Assembly (NCBI GenBank): GCA_036794395.1
Contig: DAIRGS010000334.1
Span: 1 to 7,761, forward strand
Direction: 5' to 3'
Source: DASXMX01 sp036794395
Lineage (GTDB): Bacteria; Planctomycetota; Phycisphaerae; Tepidisphaerales; Tepidisphaeraceae
Length of the DNA: 7,761 nucleotides
Shown here: positions 1-5,872 of the stretch, in pieces
How positions within the stretch are numbered: position 1 is the stretch's first letter
Layout: every line of letters begins with the position of its first letter
Translations under genes and position numbers: made by a program
The notes under the pieces: model-generated
What the model was told of the DNA's origin: nothing
Database searches by the model: none
Seen by the model: the letters and a program-made list of their open reading frames with translations, nothing else

Positions 1-72
1 GTTCCGAGACTGCATCGTGATCCAGCGTTGAACGGTATTGGGTTGGAAACCCGTGTTTAGCAGGGCCGCGGG

Positions 73-230
73 TCCAGCGACGGGTGGTATGTGGGAAAAC
101 CAACGTGCCGAATCGGGCATTTCCTTCCGAAGAATCAGAAGGTTGTCCGGATGTCGAAACTTGGTTTTCCCACATCTGACGCGGCACTGATGGTCATCCC
201 CCTCGATCATGGCTTACAAAGCCATGTCAC
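73..230 (+). repeat. Palindromic interspersed repeat, copy 1 (upstream of bamA)
   Basis: A perfect 15-bp inverted repeat (ATGTGGGAAAACCAA at 89-103 and its complement at 161-175) encloses 57 nt, giving an 87-nt unit. To its right is a perfect 8-bp hairpin, CATGGCTT at 208-215, loop ACA, AAGCCATG at 219-226. Positions 153-230 match the reverse complement of 3642-3719 at 62 of 78 positions by hand alignment, with the first 24 nt identical. The left shoulder (CCAGCGACG at 74-82) also recurs in direct orientation at 3682-3690. A weaker hairpin GGGTT-GGA-AACCC at 40-52 may mark the left limit. Together with 1-72, where I see no gene, this makes up the non-coding lead-in to bamA. It resembles REP- or MITE-type elements, but that class name is inference. 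Confidence 0.75.
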
Positions 231-235
231 AAAAA

Positions 236-260
236 GCGCCGAATCGTGCACGGTCATTTA
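236..260 (+). repeat. 25-nt box shared upstream of bamA and lpxD, copy 1
   Basis: This stretch, containing AATCG-GCACGGT-ATTTA, matches 3883-3907 at 21 of 25 positions in the same orientation. In both places it is the last repeated segment before the downstream gene. It may simply be the right end of the interspersed repeat. It could also contribute an AT-rich promoter element, but no convincing -35 lies at the right distance. Confidence 0.5.
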
Positions 261-273
261 TACCCTGCCGTTT

Positions 274-301
274 TTGACAACTGCACTCCCCCGGCTAAAC
301 T
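274..301 (+). promoter_or_regulatory. Candidate sigma-70-type promoter for bamA-ompH
   Basis: A perfect TTGACA occurs at 274-279. After a 16-nt spacer comes TAAACT at 296-301, which matches four of six positions of the TATAAT consensus. Transcription would begin near 308. That would rule out the upstream in-frame GTG at 246 as the bamA start and support a start at or after 375. The call rests on consensus matching alone. Confidence 0.4.
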
Positions 302-374
302 CGTCCCCTCTTGCGGCGCGGTCGGGTTCTGCGTCCTCCACAGCGGCGTCAAAAGCGGGATCGGAAACGGCTTC

Positions 375-2810
375 GTGAGAGCAAAGGAATTGCTACCTAA
401 CGTTGTGCGGATGGCCCTCGCCGTCTTCGCGGCGCTTTTGCTCGCCCCCCGCATCCAGATCGCTGGCGCGCAAGCCGCCACACAACCCCAATCCCAGCCC
501 GCCTCCGTTCCTCCAGCCTCCCTGACCAATCCGCTCGCTGGACACAATGTCGAAGCCGTTCAAATTCGCGGCAACTCGACCGTCCCCGAAAGCCTGATCC
601 GAAACGTCATCCGCACCAAAGAAGGCACCCCCTTCGATCCAGCAGCCGTTCAGGACGATTATCAGCGCATCTTCCAACTTAAGAAGTTCAAAAACGTCGA
701 AGCCCAGGTCGAGCCAACCTCCACCGGCGGCGTCATCGTCGTCTTCGTCGTTCAGGAGCAGACGCTCCTCAAAAAGATCACCTTTCACGGAAATGTTTCC
801 GTTGAATCCACCGCCCTCGAACCAGTAATCGATATCAAAATCGGACAGGCAGTCGACTGGTTCCGAATCTCCCTCGCCCGTCAGGCCATCGCAAACCTCT
901 ACCGGGATAAAAACTATCCTTTCTCGCACGTCGATGTTTCATCCGATGCCGTCACCCAGCGCGGCGAGCTGATTTTCAACATCGTCGAAGGCCCCCAGGT
1001 TCGCGTTCGCAATATCCGCTTCGTCGGCGCTCACTCATTTGCCGAGGATGAACTGCGCAAGCAGGTCAAATCCGCCACATGGTTCCCGATCTTCAGCGCC
1101 GGTAAATACGATGCCGACCAGGTCGATCAGGACATGGGCGCTCTTCGCAAGCACTACAAAGAGCACGGCTTCTTCGATACTCGCATCGGCCGCAAGCTCA
1201 TCGTCTCACCCGACCAGACCGAGCTCCAAATCGATTTCATCATCGACGAAGGCGCCCGATACATCGTCGATCACATCTCATTCGCCGGCAACAAAAAGCT
1301 CAGCGACGTCCAGCTTCGAGAGGGCCTGAATCTCCGCCCCGGCCGCTATTATGACAACGAGCTTTCCCAGCGCGATGTCCAGGAAATCGTCAAGAAGTAC
1401 AGCTCGCTGGGCTACATCTATATCGCCCCCGGCGTCGGTCGCACCGATCCCGATTATCTCACCATCAGCCCCCAGCCCGTCTTCCTCCGCGAGCCCGGCC
1501 GCGTTGAGATGCTCTACGTCATCCAGGAAGGCAAGCCCTTTCGGGTCGGGCAGATTCTGGTCAAAGGCAACGAAAAAAGTCAGGACAAGCTCGTCACCCG
1601 CGAGTTCAGAGATTTCGCGCCCGGCAGCCTCTACGACTCTGCCACCGTCCAGGATGGGCTCGAACGCCTTCGCTCCCTTCCCTACTTTCAAAGCGTCAAT
1701 GCCACTCCAATCGGAGACGACCCCACTGAGCGCAGTCTCCTGGTCACCGTCCAGGAACAGCGCACCGCCAGCTTTAACGTCGGCGCGGGCCTCAGCAGCA
1801 ATGGCGGCCTCTCGGGCAACATCGTCTACCAGCAGCGAAACTTCGATATTTCCAACGTCCCCGACGATTGGCGCGACATCCTCTCCGACAAAAGCTTCAC
1901 CGGCGCCGGCCAGGGCCTTCGCATCTCCCTCGCCCCCGGCACCATCTACACCTCCGCCGATATTCGCTTTTCCGAGCCGTGGCTGTTCGATCAGCCCTAT
2001 CAGTTCATCGAAGACCTCTACCTCCGCGACGCCATCCGCGAAACCTACACCGATCGCCGCATTGGTAACGAGATCACCTTCGGCAAATATCTCGACTACC
2101 AGAACTCAGTCTCGCTCACAGTCCGAGCAGAGCAGGTTTCCATCTTCAGCGTCCAGGATCCCCGCTTCCGCGCCACCGAGGTTCTACGCCAGCGCGGCAC
2201 CCACCCGCTCACTTCCGTAGGCCTCCAGTATCAGCGCGATACCACGAATCCCGGCTTCGTCACCTACAAAGGCACCAACTTTACCACCGGCGTCGAAGCC
2301 TTCGGAGCACTCGGCGGAGACTACAGCTTCCAACGCTACGCCATCGGCTGGAGCGGATACAAAACACTGTACACCGATCTGCTCGATCGCCAAACCGTCC
2401 TCGAAGCCCGTCTCAATGCCGGATTTATGACCGGAAACTCCGTATTCTTCGAACGCTGGTATGGTGGCGACCTCGGCAGCGTTCGTGGCTTCCGCTACCG
2501 CGGAATCAGTCCCCGCTCCGGTCGCGGCAACGACCCCGTAGGCGGCGACTTCTACTTCACCGGGTCCACCTCAGTCAGCTTTCCCATCTATCAGAACGTC
2601 TTTCGCGCCGTCCTTTTTGCCGACTTCGGTGATGTCGAAAATGACGTTCGGGTGGGCGTCGTCCGCGCCAGTGTCGGACCCGGCGTGCGCTTCACGCTCC
2701 CCATCCTCGGCTCCACCCCCATCTCCATCTACTTCGGATATCCCCTGGTCAAAGGCCGCAACGACGATACCCAGTACATCAGCTTTCAGTTCGGCGGCCT
2801 GCTCCAATGA
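375..2810 (+). CDS. bamA: Outer-membrane protein assembly factor BamA (Omp85 family)
   Basis: BamA is the core of the machinery that folds and inserts beta-barrel proteins into the outer membrane. With the GTG at 375 the protein has 811 residues, about the usual length. A signal peptide (hydrophobic core ALAVFAALLLAP, cleavage probably after AGAQA) is followed by an Ala/Pro/Gln-rich linker. Five POTRA domains follow, recognisable by recurring strand motifs near residues 59 (VEAVQIRGN), 137 (ITFHGN), about 209 (VRNIRFVG), about 296 (VDHISFAGN) and about 389 (VGQILVKGN). The barrel begins near residue 460 and contains QRNFDI, as in planctomycete homologues. The diagnostic loop-6 motif VRGFRYRG is at 703-710. 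The reading frame is open back to a GTG at 246, but that start would place an unlikely 43-residue leader ahead of the signal peptide and precede the candidate promoter. TTG 390, GTG 405 and ATG 411 are other possible starts; none has a convincing ribosome-binding site. The chain ends in FGGLLQ, not in an aromatic residue. Confidence 0.93.
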   Translation: MRAKELLPNVVRMALAVFAALLLAPRIQIAGAQAATQPQSQPASVPPASLTNPLAGHNVEAVQIRGNSTVPESLIRNVIRTKEGTPFDPAAVQDDYQRIFQLKKFKNVEAQVEPTSTGGVIVVFVVQEQTLLKKITFHGNVSVESTALEPVIDIKIGQAVDWFRISLARQAIANLYRDKNYPFSHVDVSSDAVTQRGELIFNIVEGPQVRVRNIRFVGAHSFAEDELRKQVKSATWFPIFSAGKYDADQVDQDMGALRKHYKEHGFFDTRIGRKLIVSPDQTELQIDFIIDEGARYIVDHISFAGNKKLSDVQLREGLNLRPGRYYDNELSQRDVQEIVKKYSSLGYIYIAPGVGRTDPDYLTISPQPVFLREPGRVEMLYVIQEGKPFRVGQILVKGNEKSQDKLVTREFRDFAPGSLYDSATVQDGLERLRSLPYFQSVNATPIGDDPTERSLLVTVQEQRTASFNVGAGLSSNGGLSGNIVYQQRNFDISNVPDDWRDILSDKSFTGAGQGLRISLAPGTIYTSADIRFSEPWLFDQPYQFIEDLYLRDAIRETYTDRRIGNEITFGKYLDYQNSVSLTVRAEQVSIFSVQDPRFRATEVLRQRGTHPLTSVGLQYQRDTTNPGFVTYKGTNFTTGVEAFGALGGDYSFQRYAIGWSGYKTLYTDLLDRQTVLEARLNAGFMTGNSVFFERWYGGDLGSVRGFRYRGISPRSGRGNDPVGGDFYFTGSTSVSFPIYQNVFRAVLFADFGDVENDVRVGVVRASVGPGVRFTLPILGSTPISIYFGYPLVKGRNDDTQYISFQFGGLLQ

Positions 2811-2887
2811 CTGGCCTGCGAACCGGGAATTCCTATCATCTTGTCGTGCAATAGCCGTTTCAGAACCCCTCGTGAAAGGACGTAATC

Positions 2888-3613
2888 ATGCGACGCGCCC
2901 GTATCGTTTCAATATCTCTCAGCGTTGCTCTCGCGGTGCTTTCCCTCAGCCCCATCGCCCCCCTCGCCTCAGCCCAGGCCACACCCCCTTCGGCCAACGA
3001 CCACATACTTCGTTCCGCGGTCGTGCGGATCGGATACATCTACCGCAACATGCAGGAAGCCGCTCAGTCCTTCCAGAGCCTCAAGAACCGCTTCACGCAA
3101 ATGCAGGGCGACGAGGCCAAACGCCGCCAGGAATTGGAAGGCCTCGCCAACCAGTTACTTCAGTTCAAGGTCGGCAGCCCCCAGTGGTTTTCTCTTCGCG
3201 ACAGCATTGACGATAAGAAACTGGCCCTCGAGTCCTGGGCCAAAAAGATGCAGATCGAGCTCGACCGCGAGAAGAAAAAGGCGTTGATCGATCAATACCG
3301 CCACGTCAATGAAGCCGTGCAGACAGTGGCCGAGCAGCAGCACCTTGATTTAGTGGTATCGGATTACACCCCCGAAATTGTCGGCCCCGATTTCGATGGC
3401 ATCCAGCAGCAACAGCTCGAACAGCTCGTCTTGTCGCGCGCCGTGCTCTTTGCCGGCAAGAAGGCCGACATCACCCAGGAAGTGCTCACGCTGGTCGACG
3501 CCAATTTTGCCAAGGAGAAGCAAGCCGTCGGCGCTGCTCCCGCAGGCCCGGTTGGCCACGGCGTACCGCCCGCCCCTGGCGTGAATCCCGCCATTCCGCC
3601 AACCGGCCACTAA
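2888..3613 (+). CDS. ompH: OmpH/Skp-family periplasmic chaperone
   Basis: Skp/OmpH proteins hold unfolded outer-membrane proteins in the periplasm and hand them to BamA. The 241-residue product has a signal peptide with an RR-containing n-region and cleavage probably after ASAQA (residue about 31). It then shows the family pattern: a first beta strand (AVVRIGYIYRNM, about 44-55), a long charged and Gln-rich helical coiled coil (about 60-150, DREKKKALIDQYR near its end), and returning strands (LDLVVSD, then VLFAGKKADITQEVL). A Gly/Pro/Ala-rich tail of about 30 residues follows the core and is probably disordered; it is not part of the E. coli Skp fold. The ATG is preceded by AAAGGA about 8 nt upstream. 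It lies 77 nt after bamA with no clear promoter or terminator between, so co-transcription is likely. The family call is firm; the client range is inferred from context. Confidence 0.9.
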   Translation: MRRARIVSISLSVALAVLSLSPIAPLASAQATPPSANDHILRSAVVRIGYIYRNMQEAAQSFQSLKNRFTQMQGDEAKRRQELEGLANQLLQFKVGSPQWFSLRDSIDDKKLALESWAKKMQIELDREKKKALIDQYRHVNEAVQTVAEQQHLDLVVSDYTPEIVGPDFDGIQQQQLEQLVLSRAVLFAGKKADITQEVLTLVDANFAKEKQAVGAAPAGPVGHGVPPAPGVNPAIPPTGH

Positions 3614-3621
3614 TTGACCAC

Positions 3622-3640
3622 GCGCGATTCCGCGCCTTTA
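3622..3640 (+). terminator. Weak hairpin after ompH
   Basis: GCGCG at 3622-3626 pairs perfectly with CGCGC at 3631-3635 over an ATTC loop, followed by CTTTA. The stem is only 5 bp and the T tract is short. It may help end the bamA-ompH transcript, but it could also be chance in G+C-rich sequence just before the repeat. Confidence 0.25.
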
Positions 3641-3641
3641 C

Positions 3642-3800
3642 GTGGCATGGGCTTCCAGCCCATGATTGAGGAAGATGACCACCAGCGACGAGTGTGATGT
3701 GGGAAAACCAAGTTTCGACAGTTGGTCAACGTCTGAATTTGCCGCCAGAAAATCTCCGGTCAAGGCGAGTTGAATTTCCCACATCTCACCCGGCGCCGGA
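3642..3800 (-). repeat. Palindromic interspersed repeat, copy 2 (upstream of lpxD)
   Basis: This is the second copy of the element upstream of bamA. CATGGGCT at 3646-3653, loop TCC, and AGCCCATG at 3657-3664 form a perfect 8-bp hairpin. ATGTGGGAAAACCAA at 3697-3711 faces TTGAATTTCCCACAT at 3770-3784, which matches the complement at 13 of 15 positions, making an 88-nt unit. Positions 3642-3719 are the reverse complement of 153-230 (62 of 78), and 3696-3719 match without error. Because each element is itself palindromic, the left shoulder also aligns directly with that of copy 1. The remaining gap (3801-3882) holds further G+C-rich imperfect palindromes such as CTTCG...CGAAG but no convincing gene. 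Confidence 0.75.
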
Positions 3801-3882
3801 CCCCAAGCGTCTCCGACCACGGCCTGTCTTCGACCCTGAGGCTCAGACCCGAAGGGGAAGGACGTGCCACTTAACAGCAACG

Positions 3883-3907
3883 GCGCGAAATCGCGCACGG
3901 TTATTTA
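3883..3907 (+). repeat. 25-nt box shared upstream of bamA and lpxD, copy 2
   Basis: It matches 236-260 at 21 of 25 positions and ends 21 nt before the lpxD ATG. The TTATTTAA at its end could serve as a -10 region, which would leave a very short leader. That role is speculative; the match itself is visible. Confidence 0.5.
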
Positions 3908-3928
3908 ACTTCTTTCGCGACGACGCCC

Positions 3929-4978
3929 ATGCCAACTCTTGCAGAAATCGCCCGGCTTCTCGATTGCGCGCCCCCGCCCGGCTCCGAAACACAGCCGGTC
4001 GTCGGCATCGGATCCATTGCCGACGCGCAGCCGGACGAGATCACCTACGTCGCCAGCGACAAATACTCGGCTGCCCTTGAATCAACCAGGGCCGCCGCCG
4101 CGATTGCTCCGCGGCGGCTCAAAATTCCCCCGGCCTGGGAGTCGCGCATCCTCAGAGTGGATGACGCCGACCTGGCCCTCGGCAAAGTCCTGCGTCTGTT
4201 TGCTCCCCCAGTCCCCCGCCCCGCAGTCGGCGTCGATCCGCTGGCACGGATCTCCTCTTCCGCGGAACTTGGGCCCGACGTTGCCATCGGGCCCTTCTCC
4301 TCCATCGGTCAGCGATCACGCCTCGGTCGCGGCTGCGTCATTCACGCGAATGTCTTCATTGGCGACGATGTCTCGCTCGGCGAAAACGGCGAGATCTTTC
4401 CCGGCGTCGTCATTCGCGAACGCATCACAATTGGAAATCGTGTCGTCATTCACGCCGGCAGTGTTCTCGGCACCGACGGCTTTGGCTATCGCTGGGATGG
4501 GCGGCAACATCAAAAGATCCCGCAAATTGGCACAGTCATCATCGAGGACGACGTCGAGATCGGCTCCTGCGTCTGCATCGACCGCGCCAAGTTCAGCGCG
4601 ACCCGCATCGGACAGGGAACAAAAATAGATAACCTCGTCCAGATCGGTCACAACGTCGAGATCGGCCCCCACTGCATTATCGTAGGACAGGTGGGATTGG
4701 CAGGGTCATGTCGCTTGGGAACTGGAGTCGTGCTTGGCGGCCAAACAGCCGTTCGCGACCATATTAAAATGGGCGACGGCGCGATGGCCGCGGCTTGCAG
4801 TGCGGTCGCCGAAGACGTCGATCCCAAAGCCATCGTAAGCGGCGTTCCCGCCTTGCCGCATCGTCAAAGTCTACGCGAACAAGCTGCCTTACGCCGTTTA
4901 CCAGACCTGGTCACGCAAATGCGTAAGCTCGAGGAAGAATTGGCCACCATTCGCAAGCAGATCGCGCGCCCCGAATAG
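3929..4978 (+). CDS. lpxD: UDP-3-O-acylglucosamine N-acyltransferase LpxD
   Basis: LpxD transfers a 3-hydroxyacyl chain from acyl carrier protein to the 2-amino group of UDP-3-O-acylglucosamine, the third step of lipid A synthesis, acting as a cytoplasmic trimer. The 349-residue product has the typical length and layout. An N-terminal uridine-binding domain (about 1-100, including DEITYVASDKY) leads into a left-handed beta helix of isoleucine- and valine-rich hexapeptide repeats (about 103-290). A C-terminal helix follows (LRRLPDLVTQMRKLEEEL). Family signatures are GTDGFGYRWDG at 181-191 and DNLVQIGHNVEIG, in which His241 corresponds to the catalytic histidine (His239 in E. coli). PALPHR near 308 is also typical. 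The ATG has no obvious Shine-Dalgarno sequence. The gene follows ompH after a 315-nt repeat-bearing gap, so it may have its own promoter. The next gene is a response regulator, not fabZ or lpxA. Confidence 0.96.
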   Translation: MPTLAEIARLLDCAPPPGSETQPVVGIGSIADAQPDEITYVASDKYSAALESTRAAAAIAPRRLKIPPAWESRILRVDDADLALGKVLRLFAPPVPRPAVGVDPLARISSSAELGPDVAIGPFSSIGQRSRLGRGCVIHANVFIGDDVSLGENGEIFPGVVIRERITIGNRVVIHAGSVLGTDGFGYRWDGRQHQKIPQIGTVIIEDDVEIGSCVCIDRAKFSATRIGQGTKIDNLVQIGHNVEIGPHCIIVGQVGLAGSCRLGTGVVLGGQTAVRDHIKMGDGAMAAACSAVAEDVDPKAIVSGVPALPHRQSLREQAALRRLPDLVTQMRKLEEELATIRKQIARPE

Positions 4979-4995
4979 TCTCAAATCGTCCTAAA

Positions 4996-5038
4996 GCCCC
5001 CGGACCCAATGCCCGAAGGTTTCTAATAGTGCGGGGGC
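4996..5038 (+). terminator. Possible long-loop hairpin after lpxD
   Basis: GCCCCCG at 4996-5002 is perfectly complementary to CGGGGGC at 5032-5038, 18 nt after the lpxD stop. The intervening loop is 29 nt, long for an intrinsic terminator, and the downstream CTCCGTCTTT is only partly T-rich. It could end lpxD transcription or fold in the leader of the following response-regulator gene. Confidence 0.3.
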
Positions 5039-5060
5039 CTCCGTCTTTACACCGCGCTCC

Positions 5061-5492
5061 ATGAGCACAATTCTTGTTGTCGATGACGACCCCACCTGCC
5101 GCGAGATTCTCCGGCGGCTTCTCCCGCGAACTGGACACACCGTCGTGGTCGCTACCGATGGGCGCGATGCCCTGACCGCCCTTGAACAGCACCCGCCTCA
5201 ACTGATCCTGCTCGATTTGGCAATGCCTCAAATGGACGGCCTTACATTCCTCCGCCATCTGCGGGCCATGGAAGCCCACAAAGACACCCCCGTCATTCTG
5301 TGCACCGCCCTCGCCAACCGCGACATCGTTCGCATCGCTGCTTCACACGGCGTGCGTGATTACTTGCTCAAATCCGAATACACCATACAGACACTGCTCG
5401 AACGCGTCGGCCGCTACCTGCCGACGACGCCACGCCGCTCGCCGGTCCCCACCGCCAAGTCCGCCGATGCGACTTTCGCCCCGCCAGCCTGA
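5061..5492 (+). CDS. Stand-alone response regulator receiver protein
   Basis: This is a CheY-like receiver domain that takes a phosphoryl group from a histidine kinase. All key positions are visible in the 143-residue product: the acidic pair Asp8/Asp9 in ILVVDDDP, the phosphoacceptor Asp52 in LILLDLAMPQMDG, the switch threonine Thr82 in VILCTAL, and the conserved Lys104 in DYLLKSEY. The domain ends near residue 120. The last 20 or so residues (PTTPRRSPVPTAKS and on) are Pro/Ala/Thr-rich and probably unstructured, so there is no DNA-binding or enzymatic output domain. No kinase gene is adjacent, so it is an orphan and its partner is unknown. The start gives a canonical first beta strand, though no ribosome-binding site is evident. 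The gap to lpxD is 82 nt; whether the two are co-transcribed is unclear. Confidence 0.93.
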   Translation: MSTILVVDDDPTCREILRRLLPRTGHTVVVATDGRDALTALEQHPPQLILLDLAMPQMDGLTFLRHLRAMEAHKDTPVILCTALANRDIVRIAASHGVRDYLLKSEYTIQTLLERVGRYLPTTPRRSPVPTAKSADATFAPPA

Positions 5493-5589
5493 CGCGAACG
5501 ACGACACGCTCAGCCCGCTTGTCGGGGCATTAAACTGGATAAACCTCCCAACTTACCTAGCCTCAAGCGTTTGTGGTCATTTTGTTGCG

Positions 5590-5657
5590 CCCTTCACATG
5601 CTTCGCGTGTGGCTCCGTGTTTGCATACCGGACTATCAACCAAATCGTGGTGAAGGG
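5590..5657 (+). promoter_or_regulatory. Candidate RNA stem closed by an 8-bp perfect complement
   Basis: CCCTTCAC at 5590-5597 is perfectly complementary to GTGAAGGG at 5650-5657, with 52 nt between. At its left edge an alternative local hairpin can form: CACATGC (5595-5601), loop TTC, GCGTGTG (5605-5611), seven pairs with one G-U. The two pairings share CAC and are mutually exclusive. This may be an accident of composition. Confidence 0.25.
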
Positions 5658-5742
5658 TCATCGACATGTGATTCAAATCGATTGAGGTCTTCTGGGACAC
5701 TTGGGTGCGTCCCCGCTGATCGTGCAGAGAATTCGGAATTTT

Positions 5743-5805
5743 CGCCCTGGGTGAGCATAAACGGGTAAACCGATTATGCCGTGAATTCGATAGCTCTTAA
5801 GGGCG
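5743..5805 (+). promoter_or_regulatory. Candidate structured leader of the exported-protein gene
   Basis: Nested complements line up in order. CGCCCT (5743-5748) pairs with AGGGCG (5800-5805), and GAGC (5753-5756) with GCTC (5793-5796). Inside them, GCATAA (5755-5760) pairs with TTATGC (5774-5779), then an A/A mismatch, then CGG (5762-5764) with CCG (5770-5772) over a GTAAA loop. The GAGC stem and the inner stem overlap at 5755-5756, so not all can form fully at once. The segment ends 67 nt before the ATG at 5873. It does not match any riboswitch consensus that I recall well. Confidence 0.3.
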
Positions 5806-5872
5806 AGCGATTGATCCATAAAGCGGATGAAGTTCCGCAAGTGGGTCGGTTCGATTGAAGGAGGCATTTATC

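Larger units (their letters stand above)
5493..5872. other. 380-nt intergenic spacer with paired segments
   Basis: No reading frame here resembles a protein. The stretch is less G+C-rich than its surroundings. It holds two candidate folded regions, at 5590-5657 and 5743-5805, described separately. I see no good TTGACA/TATAAT pair, although transcription of the downstream exported-protein gene probably starts within this spacer. Confidence 0.6.

Noticed and set aside
1..260. CRISPR array, because short repeats recur
   Set aside because: There are only two diverged copies 3.5 kb apart, palindromic and without regular spacers or cas genes.
91..378. Open frame through the first repeat; its SKLGFPTS...HGL peptide resembles one on the minus strand at 3638-3898
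   Set aside because: The similarity follows from the shared DNA repeat. The hairpin stems covary as nucleic acid, the frames diverge outside the repeat, and neither has a ribosome-binding site or protein-like composition.
393..929. Long minus-strand frame opposite bamA
   Set aside because: It lies entirely opposite a confidently identified gene, and its product is a low-complexity Gly/Asp-rich shadow typical of G+C-rich codon bias.
1351..2220. 289-codon plus-strand frame inside bamA
   Set aside because: It is Ser/Pro/Ala-rich, has no recognisable domain, and sits in the +1 frame of intact bamA.
3786..3880. Possible tRNA or small RNA gene in the G+C-rich palindromic stretch before lpxD
   Set aside because: No cloverleaf, anticodon arm or TTCRANY loop in the right place; the short palindromes are better explained as remnants of repeat elements.
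5571..5768. Small frames in the 5493-5872 spacer
   Set aside because: The predicted peptides have no signal peptide, domain or ribosome-binding site, and several overlap one another in different frames.
5743..5805. Cyclic di-GMP (GEMM) riboswitch in the leader, prompted by GGGTAAACC
   Set aside because: The GGTAAACC-like piece is present, but the second conserved half (GACGCAAAGCC-type) and the receptor stem are not, so the consensus is not met.
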